Counted from the first letter of the stretch, positions 17,185 to 26,674 are shown. The stretch is 64,000 nt of DNA from Olivibacter sp. XZL3 (GCF_004368405.1 NZ_SBJH01000064.1:62001-126000); one strand, 5' to 3'. The notes: generated by a model from the letters alone, not told the origin. Translations and numbers: made by a program.

Positions 17185-18000
17185 TCAACCTCCGGATTTG
17201 TCCGATTGTTTACTCGACTTGCTGTTGTTAACTTCAGGCGCCACTTCTCCATCCTCTTTCTTACCTGCCGTCGGTTCATTTGCTGCCGTCGCTAACTTTT
17301 TGTTCTCCTTAACAATCGGTTTCGACTCAACTTCGTGCTTGGCATGACTGGCAATTTCATCGGGCGTTACCACCTTATCGGGCTGCTTCGCTGCCTTCGT
17401 AGCAGCAGAGGCTACCGTTGCTTTCTTTATGTCCTCTCCAGCGCCCGCATTCGCTGCATTTACGTTTCGTTGCCGGCCCGCCTTCTTTACAGTAGCTGCC
17501 GTAGAAGGGGTTTTCCGGGCAGTTGACTTTTTAGCCGGACGGTTTGCCGTTGAGCCGGTTGGTTTAGTTTGTGTAAGCTCGGGTATGGGCACTGTTGCAG
17601 AAGCTACAGATTGCGCCTTCCCACTGATATTCGACACATCCGATTTGCTGCTTTTTTCTTTATCGGAAGATTCTTTTGTGGCTGAAATCGCTTTACTTGC
17701 TGTTTTCGCCGGTTCGTCTGATTGCTTTAATCCCTTCTTCTTCTTTTTTTCAGCCTTTTCATCAACCGCCTTAACCTTCTTTTTGGAGCCCTCTCCTTTT
17801 TTCTTGGCCTGGTCTTTCGAAGCATCGATTTTGTCAGAAAGCTTCTCTGCCACTTTTTTGCTTATCTTTTTTATATCCTTGGCTAAATCTTTTGTTTCAT
17901 GTCCGAGTTCACTCAACAATGCCGTAAAACGTTTGGTTAGCGACTTGGTTACTTTTTCCTTTTCTTCTTTTTTTTGTTTCTTATTGGTTTTCTTTGCCAT
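17185..18000 (-). CDS. Lysine/alanine-rich histone H1-like protein, probably disordered
   Basis: This 271-residue protein has about 61 Lys and many Ala, Ser, Glu and Thr, with almost no aromatic residues. A short region near 20-60 (KRFTALLSELGHETKDLAKDIKKISKKVAEKL) could form amphipathic helix or coiled coil. The rest has blocks such as AEKKKKKGLKQ and NRPAKKSTARKTPSTAA that resemble histone H1 tails. No signal peptide follows from ATG 18000; a longer frame to 18159 runs into the neighbouring gene and is not credible. Functions open to such proteins include nucleoid binding, RNA binding or polyanion binding. It precedes ppk1 by 90 bases. I cannot assign a family; low complexity makes homology unreliable. 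Confidence 0.7.
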   Translation of the reverse strand: MAKKTNKKQKKEEKEKVTKSLTKRFTALLSELGHETKDLAKDIKKISKKVAEKLSDKIDASKDQAKKKGEGSKKKVKAVDEKAEKKKKKGLKQSDEPAKTASKAISATKESSDKEKSSKSDVSNISGKAQSVASATVPIPELTQTKPTGSTANRPAKKSTARKTPSTAATVKKAGRQRNVNAANAGAGEDIKKATVASAATKAAKQPDKVVTPDEIASHAKHEVESKPIVKENKKLATAANEPTAGKKEDGEVAPEVNNSKSSKQSDKSGG

Positions 18001-18055
18001 AGCGCTATAATTTAAGTTACATAAAGCTAAGCAATTTAAATACCAGAACCAATAT

Positions 18056-19087
18056 TTACTTATTCCAAGACTCCTTTTCCAGCAGCTCCATTTGCCATAT
18101 GATTTGCTCCTCTGTAATCGGATAAGGTTTGCCTTTCCGTATCTGCTCATAAACAGCATTGAACAATCCTTTATAATTGCCCTTTAGCGCCTCTTTATAA
18201 AAAATCTGCTTTTGATTATTGTCGTCTATGAGTGTTAACAAGCCCTCCTGTCCTACTGCCTCTAACCCGAACTTCTCGTCAGTAGGCCACATACCTTCAT
18301 CCAATTGTTGTTCTTGTACATCGGCACGGTTTTTCTGGAATGATCCTTTTGTACCATGGATTACATAAGCAGGCAAAGGCTGTGCTACCAACAAGCTTGC
18401 ATGCACAAAAACTGTAAGTCCTCGATCGTAGCTTAGTATAAAAGTGAAACAGTCGTCCACTTCTGACTGCTCACGGTGAATGCCGGTTAGCTTCATGCTG
18501 TCTTTCGGCTTACCAAACAGTGAGATAACCTGATCGAGCAAATGTGGACCTAAGTCATACGTCAACCCACTCGCCGGCTGGTTAATTTCTTTAAACACCT
18601 TGGGGCTTTTTTCTCTTCGGTAGCGATCAAATCGGATATGAAACTCTATAATTTCGCCCAATGTTCCACTTTCAACTACTCTTTTTACAAGTTTGAAGTC
18701 ACTGTCCCAACGTCGGTTTTGAAAAACCATTACTTGCTTGCCTTGTTTTCTAGCCAGGTCAAAAAGTTCTCGGACTTCTTGGCTCGTGGCGGCACAGGGT
18801 TTTTCAATTAAAACGTGCTTCCCCTTTAACAAAGCCTTTTTAGCATAGTCGAAATGGGTTTGATTGGGCGTATTCACTATAACCAACTCAATCTCTTCGT
18901 CATCCAATAGCGAATCGACGGTATCATAACTGATGATATCAGGATATCTCTGTTGTGCGTTTTTCTTACTTCTCTCAACAACCGCTTTGAATTTGAAGCG
19001 GGAGTTCGTTTCAAGAAAAGGGGCATGAAATATTCTTCCGGACATACCATAAGAAAGTATGCCAGTTACAACTGGATGTTTTGACAT
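18056..19087 (-). CDS. Gfo/Idh/MocA-family NAD(P)-dependent oxidoreductase
   Basis: This 343-residue two-domain dehydrogenase has an N-terminal Rossmann domain beginning VTGILSYGMSGRIFHAPFL. The family signature HVLIEKPCAATSQEV holds the catalytic Lys near residue 93. The C-terminal substrate domain contains YDLGPHLLDQVISLFG with the catalytic His/Asp. The FHAPFL opening and QNRRWDSDF segment resemble the YdgJ/IolW branch (scyllo-inositol dehydrogenase, NADP type), but substrate specificity is inference. It lies 55 bases upstream of the lysine-rich gene on the same strand. Downstream of its start is a repeat-containing 300-base gap. Confidence 0.87.
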   Translation of the reverse strand: MSKHPVVTGILSYGMSGRIFHAPFLETNSRFKFKAVVERSKKNAQQRYPDIISYDTVDSLLDDEEIELVIVNTPNQTHFDYAKKALLKGKHVLIEKPCAATSQEVRELFDLARKQGKQVMVFQNRRWDSDFKLVKRVVESGTLGEIIEFHIRFDRYRREKSPKVFKEINQPASGLTYDLGPHLLDQVISLFGKPKDSMKLTGIHREQSEVDDCFTFILSYDRGLTVFVHASLLVAQPLPAYVIHGTKGSFQKNRADVQEQQLDEGMWPTDEKFGLEAVGQEGLLTLIDDNNQKQIFYKEALKGNYKGLFNAVYEQIRKGKPYPITEEQIIWQMELLEKESWNK

Positions 19088-19154
19088 AGTACTTATAAGT
19101 TTTATTGTCTATTGGTAAAACGCTGATGCGTAAAAATAGTTTTCTTTGACAAAA

Positions 19155-19370
19155 GACAAGTTCATAATATTAATAGCAGTCGTCCGTTTGTTAGGGCAAG
19201 AGATAACCGCTAACTCGACCATCTGCTAAAACGGAGAAATGTACCGATAAGCAGCCTATGTTTATACGCCGCAGCGGTATTGCGATGAAGCAAGAGATCT
19301 ATTAGCAAATAGATCCTCCGCTTCATCACATTATGGCCGAACAACCGGATAACGCTAATTCGACAAGTTC
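19155..19370. repeat. Intergenic repeat cluster: direct repeats around two palindromes
   Basis: In the 302-base gap between 19087 and 19390 there is no credible ORF. GATAACCGCTAACTCGAC (19202-19219) recurs as GATAACGCTAATTCGAC (19348-19364). GACAAGTTC occurs at 19155-19163 and 19362-19370. Between them lies a 44-base imperfect palindrome (19284-19327) with outer arms GATGAAGC/GCTTCATC and inner arms GATCTATT/AATAGATC. A smaller near-palindrome (about 19264-19280, ATACGCCGC/GCGGTAT) sits beside it. No T-run follows on either strand, so it is not a normal terminator. A mobile remnant or REP-like element is possible. Confidence 0.5.
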
Positions 19371-19389
19371 TTATTTTTATCGATAAAGC

Positions 19390-19929
19390 CTAAAGCAAAG
19401 CTTTCGTCTCTTCCATCGTTTTCTCAAGAGTCGAGAGCGTTTCCTCTGCATACTTTCTGGCAGGCACCTTGGTGTTATACTTCGCCGTTTCAAATTGATG
19501 AATAATTGCCTCTTGATTATGCAAGGTATGTTGGAGGAACTCCTTTTCCAGCACGTTCGCTTGAGCAGAATCCAAACCAGCGGGTAACTCGAATGCGTGC
19601 ATTGCAGGGAAAGGAATCAAAACGTCGGCGTTTGTTGCCAATTCCTCTATCTTAGTCATCACTTCTGTATACTGTGCACTTAAATTTGCCGCCAAGGATT
19701 TTACATTAGCATTCCCCCCCTTTTGCGAAATAACGTTGGCAAATCCGATTTGTTCATTTGCTAGCTGGTATACCGTCCGGTAGAACTGGTATTCTTCTGT
19801 ATCCGCTTCGGTCGTGTTTGTGTAATATAATTCCGCTCTCGTTTTGTGTTCACCAACACTTGTGCAGGAACTCATGGATAAAACACATGCAAAAGCTGAC
19901 AAGCCAAATAAAGCGATCTTCTTATTCAT
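19390..19929 (-). CDS. DUF4142-like lipoprotein
   Basis: A 179-residue protein with a lipoprotein signal peptide: MNKKIALFGLSAFACVLSMSSC, with Cys22 as the lipidation site, so it is probably anchored in the periplasm or outer membrane. The mature part is almost all helical. It resembles DUF4142 proteins (ferritin-like four-helix bundle): a long helix around QLANEQIGFANVISQKGGNANVKSLAANL, then EVMTKIEELA, and a C-terminal pair of helices. The classical DUF4142 acidic/His pattern is not fully clear, so the family call is moderate. It lies in its own transcription unit between ppc and the repeat-rich gap. Function is unknown. Confidence 0.7.
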   Translation of the reverse strand: MNKKIALFGLSAFACVLSMSSCTSVGEHKTRAELYYTNTTEADTEEYQFYRTVYQLANEQIGFANVISQKGGNANVKSLAANLSAQYTEVMTKIEELATNADVLIPFPAMHAFELPAGLDSAQANVLEKEFLQHTLHNQEAIIHQFETAKYNTKVPARKYAEETLSTLEKTMEETKALL

Positions 19930-20031
19930 TTCAATTCAATTTATATATGTACAGTTTTATTCAACAAACCTAAGATAAAAAATTCCTTTTATCAATTTTA
20001 TGTGCAAATCCGCCATAGGCAAGATCAATGC

Positions 20032-22614
20032 TTATACCAAATTCCGTCCCGCATTTACAATGCCATATACGGTCCGGGTAAGCAATTTACCATAAATCTC
20101 GTAGTTGGGGTCGTCCGTGCTCATACCATTCAGTTTTTTAATTGCGTAATGTTGAATAATAACCAAAGGTAATACGATTTTCTCTCTGGTAGCGATCGAC
20201 TTTCTCTCAACCGGCGACCTTTCCATCAGGACGCGTGTTCCGGTTAACTTTAAAAAGTAATTTGAAGTCAGCTCAAACTCTTCGCGAAGCATATTCCAAA
20301 AAGCACCGAACTTCTCATCATCTTTCAAATAGGCCGTGATGTTGAAGTTGGATTTCGTCATCGACATAATACTGTTGTCGATAATTGTTTTGAACATGCC
20401 GGATGTGTTGTAAAGTTCTTGTACCTGATCCCACTGGCCCGAGTCTTCCGCATTCTTAAGCGCCGTCCCGACGCCATAACAGCCCGGTACACTTTGCTTT
20501 AACTGACTCCAGGCTGTAACAAAACTGATCGCCCGCAAATCCTCGAGGCGAAGCTCTGAATTTGAATTTCTCTTCACCGGCCTACTGCTGATATTCAATG
20601 ATGAAAGAAATTTGAGTGGGCTGAGTTCCTCCAAATACTTTAAGAATAAGGGGTGATGTCTCAGCTCCATAAACTTGTTATAACTTGCCTCTGCCATTCG
20701 ATCTATCACCTCTTTCTTTTCGCTACTAAGTGTATCACCGGGTTTCGTCTTTATTCCAGACGTTATACCAGCATTGAGAAGTTGTTCAATATTATAATGA
20801 GCGGTATCGAAAGAGCCGTACTGACTGCTGATGGTTTGCCCTTGTATGGTCAATTGAATATGGTCGTTGGCTATTTCATTCCCCATAGACGCATAAAACC
20901 GTTGGGTCTTTCCGCCGCCTCTTGCAGGTGGCCCTCCTCGACCATCGAAAAACGTTAAGTCAATATCATACTTACGGGCCATGGCAGTAAGTTCAATTTT
21001 TGCTTTGTAAATCGACCAGTTAGCCATTAAGTATCCGCCGTCTTTTGTGCTATCGGAAAAACCGAGCATAATAGTCTGTTTATTTCCGCGATATTTTAAA
21101 TGAGCTTGGTATGCTTCATGGCTATAGAGGATTTCCATAACATGCGCCGCTCGCTTCAGGTCGTCAACGGTTTCAAATAAGGGCACAAAGTCGATAGCCA
21201 ACGATTCTTTTTTCCAACCGTTCCACAGGAATAGCTCCATGAGGCAAAGGATATCGGAAGCTTGCTGACAATTACTAATAATGAATCGATTACAGGCTTT
21301 CGGACCGCCTGACTCTTGAATCTTTTTAACATAGCGAATAGTGTCTACCATATCCGATATCAATGGGTCCTCCACATCGGCAGTTAAGTCGGCTTCCTGA
21401 AAGCGAAAAGATTTAATCTTCTCTTCTTCACTCAAGTCCTCAAAGTCCACATTGATACCGGTCTCTACCGGATTATTTTTATAAAGGTACTGATAGGTTT
21501 TACGGAGAATGCTGCTATCTTGACGAATGTCCAAACTCGAAAAATAAGTTCCAAAGATTTTCACTTTGCGTAAGAGATCGTCCACGAGGTCAACAAAAAG
21601 CCCATCGTGGTAGTCGGTAAGCACCCTTTTTACTTCTCCTAAATTAAAAATAATTGAATCTTTTACGTTCGCGGGGTTTTCTTGCGGATTAAAACTGTTC
21701 TCATAGAAAAGGTCTTGCAAAGCCGACATATATTTTTCTACCCCCTTAAAAGTGATCCGCCGTTTCATCACCCTAAAGTCTCGGTAATAGCACCTGAACA
21801 ATATGGTTCTCAGTAGAGTTGACACCTCCTTTGTACTCGCTGTCGTCACGTTCGGATTTCCGTCACGATCGCCTCCGGGCCAAAATCCCAGTTCGACAAT
21901 TTGCTTTTCCTCTCCTTCATGAATGCCATTGGCGTCAAAGTCATTATCAATCATGCATTGGATATCGGAAACAACCGGATAAAACACATGCTCTAGAAAC
22001 CAGGCCAAACTGCGCGCCTCATCTACCGGCGTTGGCTTACTTTTTTGCAGAAATGGCGTTTTACCTAATTGTTGTAACAACAAATGGATATCATTGATAT
22101 CGTTGTTTTTAAGAGCCACCGTGAGATCGGTAATGATACCCAACACTTCGCCGGGGTAAAATTGAGTCGGGTGAGCCGTTAGCACTAGCCTGAGCGAAAA
22201 ATCTTTCAGTCGGTTAACTATCTTCTCGCGCAATACGGGATTATTCTCAGCCCGTTTAAACAGCGATTCCAGGGAGCCAGCATCGTCGCCCCTGCCGGTT
22301 TTCGAAAAGGCAGCGTCTTCTATTGCGTCGAACAATACGACTTGCCTTTCGATATATTGGATAATTCTAAAAAGCAAATCGAAGCGATCTGCTTTATGAA
22401 TATATTGTTCATACTGTCCAAAAAAGCTCTCAATTATTTCTTCCGGATCCATTTTATCAACCACTCCTTTTTCAATATGGGTAGAAAAAAAAGGCAGTAA
22501 AGTTCCGGTATGTTTGACTTGATAAAATGGCAATGTTAAAAAAAGACTGTTATAAAGCTCAAAGCGTGTTAACACTTCGTTTTCATAAACAGCTTCTTTC
22601 TGACTTAGTTTCAT
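20032..22614 (-). CDS. ppc: Phosphoenolpyruvate carboxylase
   Basis: This anaplerotic enzyme converts PEP and bicarbonate to oxaloacetate. The 860 residues include the catalytic His motif RLVLTAHPTQFYPGEVL near 150, GFWPGGDRDGNPNVTTAST near 245, the QIMLGFSDSTKDGGYL-like segment, and the mobile glycine loop FFDGRGGPPARGGGKTQ near 555. These are all essential signatures. The C-terminus ends NAGRNLV rather than the usual NTG, so the aspartate-inhibitor region may differ. It stands alone; the 407-base upstream gap holds divergent promoter space shared with the FUSC gene. Confidence 0.96.
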   Translation of the reverse strand: MKLSQKEAVYENEVLTRFELYNSLFLTLPFYQVKHTGTLLPFFSTHIEKGVVDKMDPEEIIESFFGQYEQYIHKADRFDLLFRIIQYIERQVVLFDAIEDAAFSKTGRGDDAGSLESLFKRAENNPVLREKIVNRLKDFSLRLVLTAHPTQFYPGEVLGIITDLTVALKNNDINDIHLLLQQLGKTPFLQKSKPTPVDEARSLAWFLEHVFYPVVSDIQCMIDNDFDANGIHEGEEKQIVELGFWPGGDRDGNPNVTTASTKEVSTLLRTILFRCYYRDFRVMKRRITFKGVEKYMSALQDLFYENSFNPQENPANVKDSIIFNLGEVKRVLTDYHDGLFVDLVDDLLRKVKIFGTYFSSLDIRQDSSILRKTYQYLYKNNPVETGINVDFEDLSEEEKIKSFRFQEADLTADVEDPLISDMVDTIRYVKKIQESGGPKACNRFIISNCQQASDILCLMELFLWNGWKKESLAIDFVPLFETVDDLKRAAHVMEILYSHEAYQAHLKYRGNKQTIMLGFSDSTKDGGYLMANWSIYKAKIELTAMARKYDIDLTFFDGRGGPPARGGGKTQRFYASMGNEIANDHIQLTIQGQTISSQYGSFDTAHYNIEQLLNAGITSGIKTKPGDTLSSEKKEVIDRMAEASYNKFMELRHHPLFLKYLEELSPLKFLSSLNISSRPVKRNSNSELRLEDLRAISFVTAWSQLKQSVPGCYGVGTALKNAEDSGQWDQVQELYNTSGMFKTIIDNSIMSMTKSNFNITAYLKDDEKFGAFWNMLREEFELTSNYFLKLTGTRVLMERSPVERKSIATREKIVLPLVIIQHYAIKKLNGMSTDDPNYEIYGKLLTRTVYGIVNAGRNLV

Positions 22615-23021
22615 AAATACGCCCTCAAAGATTAATACATGGTTAAAACGAATACGTTATTGTTTTCTTAACAATACGGCACAAAATACAAATAAATACA
22701 AAAAAATCTATCTACCACTACAATTTAACAACCAATCGTCCATTTATTATAGCATTTTTAATTTAAATGACTATCGAAGATATCACCTAAAATTAGTAGA
22801 TAAGGAGCAAAGGAGTTGAAAATGTATCGCCATCCGTCTATTGAGTAGCACGAAGAAGGCGTTTTCAGCACGGCAAATCCAGCGCCAGTTGGATCCAATC
22901 TGCGCTTTTTGTTAACGACATTTTGTTATACGAAAGAAGTCGGCTAGATTTTTGTATATTCGTCAATAAATCCAACATAACTTGGGGAAATCTTTCATAT
23001 TTAATATTCTGATTTTTTCTA
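22615..23021. other. 407-base divergent intergenic region
   Basis: This AT-rich gap separates ppc (minus) from the FUSC gene (plus). I see no credible ORF or structured RNA. A plausible plus-strand promoter lies at 22922-22954. On the minus strand AATCTTTG near the ppc start is a one-mismatch -7 box. The remainder shows nothing I can name. Confidence 0.4.
22922..22954 (+). promoter_or_regulatory. Candidate promoter of the FUSC gene
   Basis: TTTG (22922-22925), exactly 19 bases, then TAGATTTTTG (22945-22954). The -7 box deviates only at its last base. Transcription would start near 22960, about 60 bases before the GTG start. Confidence 0.45.
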
Positions 23022-25187
23022 GTGAAACAAACACAAGCTATTAAGACGTTTTTGTATAGTCAGTATTTTGCTGACGGTTTACGCATTGCTTTTGGCGCAA
23101 TCGTTCCGGCGGTAATCTTTTATTATCTAGGCGATATAAAAACGGGTATAGCGGTTTCCTTAGGAGCGGTGATCACCAGTATTGTGGATACCCCCGGCCC
23201 TACGCAAGATAGAAGAAATGCGATGCTGGTGTTGGTGGGAATGATCTTTTTGATTTCCTTTCTCACAAAATCGATCATCTCTTCCGATCTGGCAATCGCC
23301 ATACTTTTGTCCCTGCTCAGTTTCTCTATGAGCATGATCGCTGTTTACGGTACAAGAGCAGCCTCGCTAGGCACCGCTTCCATTTTAGTGATGATCCTGA
23401 ATATGGATGATTTAAGAACGACCTCAGACAGCTCTTTTCTTCATGCCCTATACGCGACAATCGGTGGGGCCTGGTATATGCTGTTAAGTCTTACGTTAAC
23501 CCAGTTTCGACCATTCCGTCTGTCGCAGCAAGCTTTAGCGGAGTGTATGCAGGACACGGCTGCATACCTAAGATTAAAGGCCAATTTTTACGATATACAG
23601 GTAGACAGTGAAAAAAACTACCAAAAGCTAATCGATCAACAGGTAATTGTTCATCAACACCAAGATACCGTTAGGGAATTGCTTTTTAAGAGCAAAGCGA
23701 TCGTGAAAGACACCACCACGCTGGGGAGGACTTTGGTTATTATATTTACAGACATGGTTGATATATTTGAACGGACCATGGCAACCCATTACGATTATAC
23801 CGCTATCCGAAATAACTTCGGGGATACAGATGCACTTCGGGCCTTTAGGATAACCATCAACCGCTTAGCGAATGAAATGGACAATCTTGCCTATCATATA
23901 AACGCCAACCGCCGCCCTAAAAAGATATATGATTTTGAGTCCGACCTGGAGCATATAAAAGCAGCCATCGATAAAGCGGAAAACCTGGGTAAAAACACGG
24001 TGATCCTTAAAAAGATATTGGTCAATATCCGCGACTTGACCAGCAAAGTCAATAATATATATCAATACTTTGATGCTCGGACCGCCCCGTTTAATACGAA
24101 TGAAACCGACTTAAATAAATTTCTTTCTCACCAATCCTTTAACCCGAAGATCTTCAGAGACAATTTGACCTTGAGCTCTTCCACTTTCCGCCATGCGGTG
24201 CGAATGGTTGTCGTCATGATCGTCGCCTTTCTTATTTCAAAGACGATTCCATTCGGAAATCACAGTTACTGGATCTTAATGACGGTTTTAGTCATTCTCA
24301 AACCGGGATGGAGTTTAACTAAGCAACGTAACTACCAGCGTATGTCGGGAACCATTATTGGTGGCTTAGCGGGTATAGGCATTCTATTAAGTGTGGATCA
24401 GGAACTGATTCGATTTGCCTTTTTAATGGTATTTATGGTTTTGGCTTACAGCTTTATCCGTATCAATTATATTTTAGGCGTTATGTTCCTCACGCCCTAT
24501 CTTCTATTGCTGTATAGTTTTCTCGGCGCAAGCACTTTTGAAATTCTCCAAGAACGTGTGATTGACACCGTTGCGGGTAGCCTGTTGGCTTTCGCTTCAA
24601 GCTACGTGATCTTTCCGAGCTGGGAAAGCAACAATGTACAAACCAGTATGCGGAAGCTCTTAATTGCCAACTATAACTACTTGGCTAAAGCGCTGGAATA
24701 TATCGCCGGCATAAGCGTAAGCGAAACAGACTATAAGTTAGTAAGGAAAGAAGTATATGTGAATATGGCGAACATGACTTCAATCTTTCAACGGATGATC
24801 ACAGAACCTAAAAGCAAACAAAAGAATGCTAAGGATCTAAACAAATTCTTAATATACAACCATATACTCTCTTCTTACTCAGTAGCATTGGTAGCAGTTG
24901 TTGCTAATGCCCGTCAGCAATCACTGGCAGCCGAACATGTGAGGTTAACGCGGAAAGCCCTTAAACAGCTTGCGCAAACTATTCTACAATTCAAAGCAAA
25001 CGAAGAAGACGAACCTTTTAATGAAGTAGATATTAAAACAGCAGTTGCCTTACCTGAAGTGCCGGGGGAAAATGAAGAAACGAAATTGATAACCGAACAA
25101 ATTTCGTTTGTTAGTAAAATCACGCAGGACTTGAACAAAATATGTGAACGTATGGATTTGCTGAAAGAGACTGTTGATGCTGGCTGA
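23022..25187 (+). CDS. FUSC-family (YccS/YhfK-like) integral membrane protein
   Basis: A 721-residue inner membrane protein. An N-terminal block of about six hydrophobic helices (residues 15-165) is followed by a long soluble helical region (about 170-390). A second block of helices comes next (390-520, starting RMVVVMIVAFLISKTIPFGNHSYWILMTVLVILKPGW), then a soluble tail. This duplicated layout is that of the fusaric acid resistance / aromatic acid exporter superfamily, YccS-like branch. Efflux of aromatic or other organic acids is a family inference. The start is GTG; no ATG occurs in the first 65 codons. It ends one base before the convergent gene 25189. Confidence 0.85.
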   Translation: MKQTQAIKTFLYSQYFADGLRIAFGAIVPAVIFYYLGDIKTGIAVSLGAVITSIVDTPGPTQDRRNAMLVLVGMIFLISFLTKSIISSDLAIAILLSLLSFSMSMIAVYGTRAASLGTASILVMILNMDDLRTTSDSSFLHALYATIGGAWYMLLSLTLTQFRPFRLSQQALAECMQDTAAYLRLKANFYDIQVDSEKNYQKLIDQQVIVHQHQDTVRELLFKSKAIVKDTTTLGRTLVIIFTDMVDIFERTMATHYDYTAIRNNFGDTDALRAFRITINRLANEMDNLAYHINANRRPKKIYDFESDLEHIKAAIDKAENLGKNTVILKKILVNIRDLTSKVNNIYQYFDARTAPFNTNETDLNKFLSHQSFNPKIFRDNLTLSSSTFRHAVRMVVVMIVAFLISKTIPFGNHSYWILMTVLVILKPGWSLTKQRNYQRMSGTIIGGLAGIGILLSVDQELIRFAFLMVFMVLAYSFIRINYILGVMFLTPYLLLLYSFLGASTFEILQERVIDTVAGSLLAFASSYVIFPSWESNNVQTSMRKLLIANYNYLAKALEYIAGISVSETDYKLVRKEVYVNMANMTSIFQRMITEPKSKQKNAKDLNKFLIYNHILSSYSVALVAVVANARQQSLAAEHVRLTRKALKQLAQTILQFKANEEDEPFNEVDIKTAVALPEVPGENEETKLITEQISFVSKITQDLNKICERMDLLKETVDAG

Positions 25188-25188
25188 T

Positions 25189-25917
25189 TTATTGCTTTTT
25201 TTCTTCACCAGCTTTGCCCAAGACACCTGCAACCTTATCGGCCACTCTCGTAATATCTGTTTTCAGTCCGACATACAGCGATAGGACATTTAATGGCCTC
25301 GATTGTATTTTAGAGAAAGAATGCAATAGGCCCGCATCGACGTAAACAAAAAAGCTATTTAGCTTATAATCCGCACCGGCACTTATTCTGGCTCCAGCCA
25401 TTATTTTGCTATCAAAATCGTTTTTAATAACTCCATTAGGCCTTAAGGTGGCCCTTGGTTCAAAAAACATCCCTACTGAAGGGCCTGCTGTCAAATAAGC
25501 ATTTAATTTTCGAAACTGTCTACGCGTGCCGATTGCCAAGTTCACATTATAAAAGGAAGCACGTCCATTTTCAACTAGGTAAGACGATTTTTCATGTAAC
25601 TCACGCTGATTGTAACCAAAAGACCAATAATCGATTGAAGGATAAAGTACATAATGCCTATTAGGTAATGAAATATCCATGCCCCAGCTACCCGCAAGTC
25701 GCGTTGTCAGAATTTCGCGTGCCTGTCCCAAAGGAACACCGATCCCTAGGCTCCCGCTCACAATGTAGACTTTACCACTATGGATGGTGTCTGTATAGTT
25801 ATCTACTTGACTGTTTTGCCTATCTTTGGTAGTTAATCGAAATGTTTCTTGTTGTGCCGAAACATGCACTAGAAAAATTAAGCTGCTCAGTAGTGTAAGC
25901 ATTATCGTTCTGCTCAT
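25189..25917 (-). CDS. Outer-membrane beta-barrel-like protein
   Basis: A 242-residue protein with a signal peptide (MSRTIMLTLLSSLIFLVHVSAQQ, cleavage likely after SAQ). The mature region has alternating hydrophobic and aromatic strands: GKVYIVSGSLGIGVPLG, WGMDISLPNRHYVLYPSIDYWSFGY, NLAIGTRRQFRKLNAYLTAGPSVGMFFEPRA, SAGADYKLNSFFVYVDAGLLHSF, VLSLYVGLKTDI. This fits an eight-stranded OmpA/OprG-sized barrel. A Lys/Glu-rich tail (GEEKKQ) after the last strand is odd for a barrel that normally ends in an aromatic residue. It is tail-to-tail with the FUSC gene, with no terminator between. No specific function can be given. Confidence 0.65.
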   Translation of the reverse strand: MSRTIMLTLLSSLIFLVHVSAQQETFRLTTKDRQNSQVDNYTDTIHSGKVYIVSGSLGIGVPLGQAREILTTRLAGSWGMDISLPNRHYVLYPSIDYWSFGYNQRELHEKSSYLVENGRASFYNVNLAIGTRRQFRKLNAYLTAGPSVGMFFEPRATLRPNGVIKNDFDSKIMAGARISAGADYKLNSFFVYVDAGLLHSFSKIQSRPLNVLSLYVGLKTDITRVADKVAGVLGKAGEEKKQ

Positions 25918-26056
25918 ATCCTCGTTGTTTTCTTATCCGATGTATCATTAGCACACCACCAGTCGCCCTACACAAGCCAATAAGCAACTGACAACCAACA
26001 TGTTGTATCAACATTTAGCATAAGAAAAACACGCAAGCAGCGAAAATGTTTAAACG

Positions 26057-26674
26057 CTACAGATAATTTAAGCTATTAGGACCTTGGTTAAATAATAAAT
26101 CCACAATACTCAAATTGGGAAGAAATCCATGCTTCGGATCAAACACCTGAAAATAAGGCCTGAAATGCCGATCAGTTGACAATTGTTTAGGATGAATGGT
26201 TGACCTAAAATCATGTACGCCGGTATACTCTTTTTGGTAAGACGCGGTAAACGCCAGCTCTTTTTTCATCTTTAATAAACGCAGCAGCAAAGTCAACAGC
26301 TCGGTGTTAAAGTCGAATAAAAACGTATACTTCTTTTTATAAAAGGGAGCAAAGTCGTCTTCATAATATTCAAAATAAGCGGATCGTCTATAAGAAGTTT
26401 GTAAGGTCATCCAATGAAGGCGTTGCCAGTCGCTCTCATAACTGATCCTAACGTCCTTTACCACTGTATGCACTTTCGCGCCCTTCATAACCGGGACGAT
26501 TAAATCCAATTTACCATTAGGCGAATAGATGCTGGCTCTATTTCTGTATGTCTGCTTAGGAAAGTTTTCAAATTTCTCGATCAGTATAGTTTCGCCGTTT
26601 ACGTGATACATTTCGGCGATCGCTTCAATAGGCGGCAAATAAAAGCAAGGGAACAGTTTATCCGTCTTGTCCAT
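26057..26674 (-). CDS. WbqC-family protein
   Basis: This 205-residue soluble protein matches the WbqC-like family, found in polysaccharide gene clusters and widely in Bacteroidota. Characteristic features are an FPCFYLPPIEAIAEMYH opening, ENFPKQTYRNRASIYSPNGKLDLIVPVMKG in the middle, RISYESDWQRLHWMTLQTSYRRSAYFEYYEDDFAPFY, and a DLLFNQGPNSLNYL terminus. The biochemical role is not established; a sugar-modifying or amino-sugar-related function has been suggested from context. I chose ATG 26674; a TTG at 26680 would add two residues. Upstream and divergent is the lipid A acyltransferase-like gene, consistent with an envelope theme. Confidence 0.82.
   Translation of the reverse strand: MDKTDKLFPCFYLPPIEAIAEMYHVNGETILIEKFENFPKQTYRNRASIYSPNGKLDLIVPVMKGAKVHTVVKDVRISYESDWQRLHWMTLQTSYRRSAYFEYYEDDFAPFYKKKYTFLFDFNTELLTLLLRLLKMKKELAFTASYQKEYTGVHDFRSTIHPKQLSTDRHFRPYFQVFDPKHGFLPNLSIVDLLFNQGPNSLNYL

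Noticed and set aside
17429-18010. 193-codon plus-strand ORF opposite the lysine-rich gene
   Set aside because: Phe/Ser/Leu-rich antisense reading of Lys-rich codons, a composition artefact.
18001-18159. N-terminal extension of the lysine-rich gene
   Set aside because: Extension overlaps the 3' end of the Gfo/Idh gene and is Trp/Tyr-rich, unlike the rest; ATG 18000 is better.
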